This document shows, in pieces, positions 58,900-64,000 of a stretch of DNA of 64,000 nucleotides. Source of the DNA: DTHT01 sp037444625 (GTDB lineage: Bacteria > Acidobacteriota > Terriglobia > Bryobacterales > Bryobacteraceae); contig JBBIMA010000011.1 in the NCBI GenBank assembly GCA_037444625.1, forward strand, positions 17,829 to 81,828. The letters run 5' to 3'. Every line of letters begins with the position of its first letter. Within the stretch, counting starts at the first letter, position 1. The notes under the pieces are model-generated. The model was not told the DNA's origin, searched no databases, and worked only from the letters and a program-made list of their open reading frames with translations. The position numbers and the translations under genes were made by a program.

Positions 58900-59105
58900 G
58901 CTAAAAAGACACGGCCAATCGGCCTCGGTTTCTTATGGAAATTCGGGCGCTATTTTCGGCCTCGGCCGCGCCGGATCCATCGCCCTGCCGCAAGCCCGCC
59001 GGGCCGTTCGCCGCCGCCCGGCCGCGGCCGAAATAGCCCTGTATTCCGGCGCCGATCCTGCCCGCTCGGCGCCGGCGTTTCCCCCGGACAGATCCCGGCG
59101 GCGCG

Positions 59106-59582
59106 CTACTGCTTCTCGTGCACCACGGTCTGCGTGGTCTCGCCCTGCGAGCCCGACCAGTGGCGCACCAGGGTCAGCGTCTTGCCGTCCTCGGAGAGCG
59201 TCCAGCGGTCTTTGAGCGTCACCTCGCCGCCGGCCGCCTTGTGCTCCATCACCAGGACGGCGCCCTCCCACTTGAGGACGCTCTTGACCTCGGTGTTGCC
59301 CACGAAGTTGGTGCACTCTTTGCCGTCGGTGGTGAAACTCAGCTCGTAGGTACGCTCGCCGGCATCCCCTACGGTGATCGAGACGAATTTGAAGTTCGGC
59401 TCCCTGTGCTCCACCTTCAAGGTGGCGCTTTGCGGGGCCGGCAGCACGCCGAAGTTGCTCTTGGCGATATCGGCCTTCCAGGTGCCGGAGAAATCGGGTT
59501 TGTCCTGGGCGCTCGCGGCCAGAACCAAAACCAGCCCGAGGCTCAGAGAAAGTGCGCTGGCGGGTAGTCTCATCGCTTGCAT
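59106..59582 (-). CDS. Small secreted beta-rich protein, lipocalin-like, unknown
   Basis: The 158-residue protein has a signal peptide (MQAMRLPASALSLSLGLVLVLAASA) and a beta-rich body: DFSGTWKADIAKSNFG, VEHREPNFKFVSITVGDAGERTYELSFTTDGKEC, LVMEHKAAGGEVTLKDRWTLSEDGKTLTLVRHWSG. This FSGTW...KDRWTLSEDGKTL pattern recurs in small acidobacterial secreted proteins, often annotated as hypothetical. GGAG is five bases before the ATG. No enzymatic motif is evident. Confidence 0.8.
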   Translation of the reverse strand: MQAMRLPASALSLSLGLVLVLAASAQDKPDFSGTWKADIAKSNFGVLPAPQSATLKVEHREPNFKFVSITVGDAGERTYELSFTTDGKECTNFVGNTEVKSVLKWEGAVLVMEHKAAGGEVTLKDRWTLSEDGKTLTLVRHWSGSQGETTQTVVHEKQ

Positions 59583-59689
59583 CGGCTCCAGGAGAAGATG
59601 ACGGCTTGAGTATAGCCCATCGTTCGCCCGTTCTGCACCCGGCCGGGGCTTTGGCCGATGGTGTAGGGTGAGAGAGGAGCCCTGCGCCC

Positions 59690-60604
59690 ATGATCCTGCG
59701 CCGGAGCCTGCTGTTTCTCTCGCGCCGCCGGCGGCTGCGGCGCTGGGTGGAGACCTCGCGGGCGGCTCGGCGTTTGACGCGCCGCTTCATCGCCGGACGG
59801 CATTTGGAGGAGGCGCTGGAGGTCTGCCGGCGTTTGAACCGCATGGGGCTGCTGGTCACGCTGGACCACTTGGGCGAGAACATCACCTCGCCCTCCGAGA
59901 TCCGGGCTTCGCGTGAGGCCTGCCTGGAGGCGCTCGCGCGGATCCGGGAGCTGGGGCTGGACTCGACCCTCTCGATCAAGCTCAGCCAGTTCGGCTTGGA
60001 CGTCTCCGAGGCGATCTGCGCCGAGCACGTCGAGGCGGTGGCGCGCGAGGCGGCGCGCCTGGGAACGGGTCTGGAGGTGGACATGGAATCCCGGGAATAT
60101 GTGGACCGGACGCTGGCCCTGGTGATGCGCCTGCACGAGAAATACGGCCACGTGCGGGGCGTGATCCAAGCCTACCTGCGGCGCAGTCTGGCCGACTTGG
60201 AGATGCTATGCGAGCGGGGCATCCCGGTGCGTCTGTGCAAGGGCGCCTACAGTGCGCCGGCGGCGGTGGCTTACACGAGCCGGCGCCAGGTGCGCGAGAA
60301 CTTCCTGCGGCTCATGCGCATTCTGATGGACCGGGGCGTCTATCCCGGCTTTGCCACCCACGACGAACTGCTGTTGGCCGCCATCCGGCAGTACGCGCGC
60401 GAGCAAGGCATCCCTTCGGATCGCTACGAGTTCCAGATGCTCTACGGCATCCGGCGGGATCTGGAGCGGCGCTTCGTGCAAGACGGTTGCCGGCTGCGAC
60501 TCTACGTGCCTTACGGCGACGCCTGGTATCCCTACTTCATGCGGCGGCTGGCCGAGCATCCGGCCCACCTGCTGTTGCTGCTCAGGAACTTGCTGCGCGG
60601 GTGA
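59690..60604 (+). CDS. putA: Proline dehydrogenase
   Basis: The 304-residue FAD enzyme oxidises proline to pyrroline-5-carboxylate. It has LDHLGENI, STLSIKLSQFGLD, GLEVDMESREYVD, GVIQAYLRRS, IPVRLCKGAY, FATHDELL, YEFQMLYGIRRDLERR and YVPYGDAWYPYFMRRLAE, covering the TIM-barrel active site. Length fits the monofunctional bacterial form (about 305), with no P5C dehydrogenase or DNA-binding domain. The symbol refers to the proline-dehydrogenase half of PutA. No P5C dehydrogenase gene is visible in the window. Confidence 0.92.
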   Translation: MILRRSLLFLSRRRRLRRWVETSRAARRLTRRFIAGRHLEEALEVCRRLNRMGLLVTLDHLGENITSPSEIRASREACLEALARIRELGLDSTLSIKLSQFGLDVSEAICAEHVEAVAREAARLGTGLEVDMESREYVDRTLALVMRLHEKYGHVRGVIQAYLRRSLADLEMLCERGIPVRLCKGAYSAPAAVAYTSRRQVRENFLRLMRILMDRGVYPGFATHDELLLAAIRQYAREQGIPSDRYEFQMLYGIRRDLERRFVQDGCRLRLYVPYGDAWYPYFMRRLAEHPAHLLLLLRNLLRG

Positions 60605-60614
60605 GTGGGGCTGC

Positions 60615-60662
60615 GGCTCCGGGACCGCCGGGCGGCCGGGCTGAGGCGGGCCGGCCGGAGCC
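60615..60662 (+). terminator. Long GC hairpin after proline dehydrogenase
   Basis: GGCTCCGG (60615-60622) and CCGGAGCC (60655-60662) pair perfectly over a 32-base GC-rich loop that itself can fold. There is no T-tract. It begins ten bases after the stop codon and may slow RNA polymerase. Confidence 0.35.
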
Positions 60663-60684
60663 CGGAGGGTCCGCCAAGTCTTTG

Positions 60685-60701
60685 GCTTTGCACGGCAAAG
60701 C
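60685..60701 (+). repeat. 17-base inverted repeat in the gap 60605-60758
   Basis: GCTTTGC, ACG, GCAAAGC: perfect 7-base arms around a 3-base centre, 58 bases before the next start (60759). It looks like an operator for a dimeric repressor, or a small hairpin; nothing decides between them. The remainder of the gap holds no gene. Confidence 0.35.
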
Positions 60702-60758
60702 AGAAGGCCGGGCGCGGCGGGAACCAAACCCGCCTCCCGAGCGTCTTCCTTTTGACCG

Positions 60759-61196
60759 ATGAAATACTGGGCCCTGCTGGTGCTCAAGCTGGCCGGCGTA
60801 CTGTGGGCCGTGCGCGGCTTGTGGCTGGGGGTGAAGGCGATCCTGCCGCCCCCGCGGCCGTTTCTTTACATCGGCCAGCCCTTCGGCCGGGATTTGGTCT
60901 GGACGCTGGCGGCAGGCCTCTGTTTCCTGGTGGGTTGCGGCCTGCTGTATGCGGCCTGGCTCGATCAGCGCTACCGCTGCCGGGTTTGCCTGAGGCGATT
61001 GCGCATGCCGGTGGAAACCGGTTCCTGGAGCTCGATGTTGCAGTTCGGGCGGCCGCGCATCGAATACATCTGCCCCTACGGGCACGGGACGCTGAAGGTG
61101 CCCGAAGTGCAACTGGCCGGCCCTGAGCATCCGGATTGGAAAGAGAACCAGGACCTCTGGCGCGAGCTGGAGTCGCTGGAGCAGACCACCCGATGA
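60759..61196 (+). CDS. Small two-helix membrane protein with zinc-ribbon-like Cys/His set
   Basis: The 145-residue protein has hydrophobic segments at about 5-28 and 47-67. A soluble C-terminal half carries CRVCLRRLRMPVE (C-x2-C) and YICPYGHGTLKVPE (Cys and His), a likely zinc-binding site. I do not recognise the family. It is coupled by an ATGA overlap to the next small gene (61193), so the pair is probably functional together. Confidence 0.72.
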   Translation: MKYWALLVLKLAGVLWAVRGLWLGVKAILPPPRPFLYIGQPFGRDLVWTLAAGLCFLVGCGLLYAAWLDQRYRCRVCLRRLRMPVETGSWSSMLQFGRPRIEYICPYGHGTLKVPEVQLAGPEHPDWKENQDLWRELESLEQTTR

Positions 61197-61531
61197 GGCG
61201 GAAGCTCCGGGTCCTGGCGGCGTTGCTCGTGCTGGGGGGCGCGGCTGTGATCTGCCTGCGTTTGCTGCCCGTCTATTGGAGCGCCTGGCGTTTCCAGCGA
61301 TACCTGAACGAGCTGGCCGCCGACCCGGAGACCGCCCGGCGTCCGGACGAGTGGGTGCAGGCGCGGGTGGTGAGCCGCGCGGCTGAGCTGGGGTTGCCGG
61401 TACGCAGCGGGCAGGTCCGGCTGCGGCGGGAGGCGGGAAGGCTGGCGCTGGAGGCGCCTTATGCGGCCTCGGTGAACCTGTCTTTCTACAGCGTGGATCT
61501 GCATTTCCGGCCCCGGGCCGGCTCGCCCTGA
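61193..61531 (+). CDS. Small membrane-anchored protein, unknown
   Basis: The 112-residue protein starts at the ATG at 61193 overlapping the upstream stop. It has one N-terminal membrane helix (LRVLAALLVLGGAAVICLRLL) and a soluble C-terminal domain with alternating polar and aliphatic residues (VSRAAELGLPVRSGQVRLRREAGRLALEAPYAASVNL). It belongs to no family I can name. It lies 62 bases before the penicillin-binding protein gene. Confidence 0.7.
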   Translation: MRRKLRVLAALLVLGGAAVICLRLLPVYWSAWRFQRYLNELAADPETARRPDEWVQARVVSRAAELGLPVRSGQVRLRREAGRLALEAPYAASVNLSFYSVDLHFRPRAGSP

Positions 61532-61593
61532 ACATCTTTTGCGCGGCATGCTCCGCTTCGTGAGACAATAAGAGAGGAAACGGGCCGAAAGCC

Positions 61594-64000
61594 GTGGCGG
61601 TGCGCATTCAACTCTCCCGACGCTCTCCGCTGGCCCGGGCGCTGCTTCACCCGCTCGGCTCCCTGCTGGCGCTGACCGGCCTGGCTCTGGCTCTGGCGGG
61701 CCTGGGCGTTTTCACTTACTACTACGTCAAGTACTCCCGACTGATCGAGCGCAAGCTGCGCGCCGGCCCCTTCCAGAGCACCTCCATGATCTTCGCCGCC
61801 CCCCAGGCGGTCACGCTGGGCGATCCCCTCAGCCCCGAGGAGATCATCGAGCAGCTAAGGCGCAGCGGCTACAGCGAGGCGCGCGGCAACCGAATGGGCT
61901 GGTATCACCTGCGGCCGGACGCCATCGAAATCTTCCCCGGGCCCGACTCCTACTTCGACCAGGAGCCCGGCGTGATCAAGTTCAGCCAGGGCCGCGTGGC
62001 GCAGATCATCTCGCTGCGCGACAACAGCGAGCGCACTCAGTATCTGCTGGAGCCCGAGCTGATCACCAACCTGTTCGACCGCAATCGCGAGAAGCGCCGC
62101 CTGGTGCGTTTCGCCGACCTCCCCAAGGTGCTGGTGGACGCCATCGTCTCGGCCGAGGACAAGCGCTTCTTCCAGCACGCCGGTTTCGATCCCCTGCGCG
62201 TGATCAAGGCGGCCTACGTGGATCTGAAGGAGCGGCGCATCCAGGAGGGGGCTTCGACGCTCAGCATGCAGTTGGCGCGCAGCTTTTTCCTGGATTACCG
62301 CCGCACCTGGCGGCGCAAGGCGGCCGAGGTCCTCATCACCCTGCACCTGGAACAGAAGCTCTCCAAGGAGCAGATCTTCGAGTATTACGCCAACCAGATT
62401 CCGCTCGGCCGGCGGGGCAGTTTCAACATCCACGGCTTCGGCGAGGCGGCCCAGGCCTACCTGGGCAAGGACGTCCGCGAGCTGACGCTGCCGGAGGCCG
62501 CCTTGCTGGCCGGCCTGGTGCGCGGCCCCAGCTTTTACAATCCCTACCGCCACCCGGAGCGCGCCCGGGCGCGCCGCAACGTGGTGCTGGGCCTGATGCG
62601 CGACAACGGCTACATCAGCGAGCAGCAGTATCGCGAGGCGATCCAGGCGCCTTTGCAACTGGCCCCGGCCGGCATGGAGTCCACCGACGCGCCTTACTTC
62701 GTGGACCTGGTCAACGACGAGCTCAGCAGCCAGTTCCAGGAACACGACTTTCAGGCCGAAGCCTACCGCATTTACACCACCCTGGATTTGAACCTGCAAC
62801 GGGCGGCGGCTGAGGCGGTGCGCGCCGGCCTTCAGGAGGTGGATGAACGCATCCGCCGGCGCCGGCGGCGCGAGCCTGACCTGCCCGATCCCCAGGTGGC
62901 CTTGGTGGCGCTGGATCCCGAAACCGGGGCGGTCAAGGCCCTGATCGGCGGGCGCAACTACGGGGTCAGCCAGTTGAATCGGGTGTTGGCCCGCCGCCAG
63001 CCGGGCTCGGCCTTCAAACCCTTCGTCTACGCCGCGGCTTTAGAGACCGCGGTCCTCGGCCGCTATCCGGTGCTGACGCCCGCCACCCTGGTCAACGACG
63101 AGCCCACGACTTTCTGGTTCGACAACCGGCCCTACACTCCCTCCAACTTCAAACAGGAGTTCCACGGCGAGGTGACCCTGCGACAGGCCCTGGCCAAGTC
63201 CATGAACGTGGCCACCGTCAAGGTGGCCCAGATGGTGGGCTACGACGCGGTCGAGGAGCTGGCCCAGCGCGCCGGGATGAACCTGAACATCCGCGCCACG
63301 CCGGCCATCGCCCTGGGCGCTTACGAGGTGACCCCCTTGGAGATCGCGGGCGCTTATACGGTCTTCGCCAACCAGGGCGTCTATGCCAAGCCTTACTGGA
63401 TCGCGCTGGTTCGCGATCACCGGGGCGAGGTCCTCTATACCCACCAGCCGGTCCGGCGGCCCGTGCTGGATCCCCGCGTCAGCTACCTCATGGTGAACCT
63501 GATGGAGGAGGTGCTGCGCAGCGGCACGGGCGCCGGCGTGCGCTCGCGGGGATTCCTGCTGCCCGCGGCGGGCAAGACCGGCACCTCGCACGACGGCTGG
63601 TTCGCCGGCTTCACCAGCCGCCTGCTTTGCGTGGTTTGGGTGGGCTTCGACGACAACCGGGAATTGAATCTGGAAGGGGCTCATTCCGCGTTGCCCATCT
63701 GGACTGAGTTCATGAAGCGGGCCGCCCAGTTCCGCGAGTACCGCAACGTCAGGGAATTCGAGCCGCCCGACGGCGTCGCCAGCGCGGACATTGACCCGCT
63801 CACCGGCCAACTGGCCACCGCCGCCTGCCCTCTCAGTTACAGCGAGGTCTTCATTTCCGGCACCCAACCGGTCGAGACCTGCCGCCTGCACGGGGGCGGC
63901 GCCATGCGGGTGGCTTCCTGGGAGGCGGCGCCCGCGCCGGCCGCCGAGGCGCCCTCCGCCGAGCGGGGGCCCGCCGCGTCTCGGGTGGCCAAGGCGGCCA
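61594..64000 (+). CDS. Class A penicillin-binding protein, PBP1b-like (partial, runs off right edge)
   Basis: 802 codons are visible from the GTG at 61594 (AGAGGAAA upstream). The protein has a cytoplasmic tail and one membrane helix (about 20-43), then a UB2H-like domain (about 60-135), the GT51 glycosyltransferase (catalytic Glu188 in VSAEDKRFFQHAG; QEGASTLSMQLAR; EYYANQIPLGRRG) and the transpeptidase with SxxK at 472-475 (SAFK), SxN at 536-538 (SMN) and KTG at 661-663. The C-terminal tail beyond 780 is Ala/Pro-rich. It polymerises and crosslinks peptidoglycan at the outer face of the inner membrane. No stop is reached in the window. Confidence 0.95.
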   Translation, partial: MAVRIQLSRRSPLARALLHPLGSLLALTGLALALAGLGVFTYYYVKYSRLIERKLRAGPFQSTSMIFAAPQAVTLGDPLSPEEIIEQLRRSGYSEARGNRMGWYHLRPDAIEIFPGPDSYFDQEPGVIKFSQGRVAQIISLRDNSERTQYLLEPELITNLFDRNREKRRLVRFADLPKVLVDAIVSAEDKRFFQHAGFDPLRVIKAAYVDLKERRIQEGASTLSMQLARSFFLDYRRTWRRKAAEVLITLHLEQKLSKEQIFEYYANQIPLGRRGSFNIHGFGEAAQAYLGKDVRELTLPEAALLAGLVRGPSFYNPYRHPERARARRNVVLGLMRDNGYISEQQYREAIQAPLQLAPAGMESTDAPYFVDLVNDELSSQFQEHDFQAEAYRIYTTLDLNLQRAAAEAVRAGLQEVDERIRRRRRREPDLPDPQVALVALDPETGAVKALIGGRNYGVSQLNRVLARRQPGSAFKPFVYAAALETAVLGRYPVLTPATLVNDEPTTFWFDNRPYTPSNFKQEFHGEVTLRQALAKSMNVATVKVAQMVGYDAVEELAQRAGMNLNIRATPAIALGAYEVTPLEIAGAYTVFANQGVYAKPYWIALVRDHRGEVLYTHQPVRRPVLDPRVSYLMVNLMEEVLRSGTGAGVRSRGFLLPAAGKTGTSHDGWFAGFTSRLLCVVWVGFDDNRELNLEGAHSALPIWTEFMKRAAQFREYRNVREFEPPDGVASADIDPLTGQLATAACPLSYSEVFISGTQPVETCRLHGGGAMRVASWEAAPAPAAEAPSAERGPAASRVAKAA

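Larger units (their letters stand above)
58724..59105 (+). other. 382-base intergenic region between divergent-facing ends
   Basis: No convincing gene is visible. It contains the leftward promoter at 58871-58899 for the receiver gene, the palindrome at 58855-58864, a leader of about 140 bases toward 58723, and a GC-rich stretch (58960-59105) upstream of the stop of the leftward secreted-protein gene, with no clear terminator. Confidence 0.6.

Noticed and set aside
58693..59349. Rightward open frame of 218 codons in the intergenic region
   Set aside because: It is Pro/Arg/Ser-rich without motifs, covers the promoter at 58871-58899, and overlaps the leftward secreted-protein gene.
60605..60758. 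tRNA-like fold in the GC-rich gap
   Set aside because: The stems do not give a cloverleaf with TPsiC and anticodon loops; a hairpin and a short inverted repeat explain the pairing.

Overview
The window looks like chromosomal DNA of a GC-rich, diderm, heterotrophic bacterium. The best guess is an acidobacterium of the Bryobacterales/Solibacter type. The clues are an Oar-like TonB receptor with a carboxypeptidase-regulatory N-domain, several Gfo/Idh/MocA oxidoreductases (two with Tat-type leaders), a YVTN propeller protein, a DUF5916 outer-membrane protein, an LssY-C protein and many GTG starts. This assignment rests on gene content alone. I saw no phage, transposase, integrase, CRISPR array, rRNA or tRNA. 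Genes are tightly packed, often with ATGA/GTGA overlaps.

Layout. 1-5.2 kb: a partial secreted YVTN propeller protein, a 31-codon remnant of a GYD-domain gene, and a TonB-dependent receptor. Two copies of a roughly 10-bp phased direct-repeat array lie in the flanking divergent promoter regions. 5.2-9.2 kb: an ECF sigma factor, a Tat-exported Gfo/Idh/MocA protein and a divergent glycosidase-like protein. 9.2-13.5 kb: a leftward icd-mdh-aminotransferase-thi4 run. 13.7-17.1 kb: a small membrane protein, a lytic transglycosylase and an overlapping ROK/PIG-L pair. 17.2-21.8 kb: a TIR-NB-ARC STAND protein, an S41 protease homologue without its catalytic dyad, an FmdB zinc ribbon, a PAP2 phosphatase and a tandem DUF2007 protein.

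22-32.2 kb: a Memo-AMMECR1 fusion, an SDR, a DUF5916 protein, an LssY-C protein, and histidine ammonia-lyase overlapping a penicillin-acylase-family hydrolase. 32.2-35.2 kb: an SDR facing a DegT aminotransferase/oxidoreductase pair. 35.3-41.8 kb: a hybrid histidine kinase, a large secreted GH123/DUF4091-like protein and a second Tat-type Gfo/Idh/MocA protein. 41.9-50.4 kb: two divergent glycan operons. The leftward one combines a Dpm1-like glycosyltransferase, DUF2304, a TMTC-like membrane glycosyltransferase and GT4. The rightward one combines GT2, a methyltransferase and a Glu/Leu dehydrogenase family protein.

50.4-58.9 kb: RNase R; an adenosine-specific-kinase/epimerase/DapA-like operon; and a leftward run of a degenerate receiver, an MGDG-synthase-like glycosyltransferase, MotA and MotB, headed by a near-consensus promoter. 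59.1-64 kb: a small secreted protein, proline dehydrogenase, two small membrane proteins and a class A penicillin-binding protein that runs off the right edge.

The strongest leads are the shared operator arrays with the truncated GYD gene, the TIR-NB-ARC protein beside a pseudo-protease, a Thi4 with proline at the sulfur-donor position, the Dpm1/DUF2304/TMTC module, and the adenosine-kinase-like operon whose epimerase lacks the YxxxK lysine.
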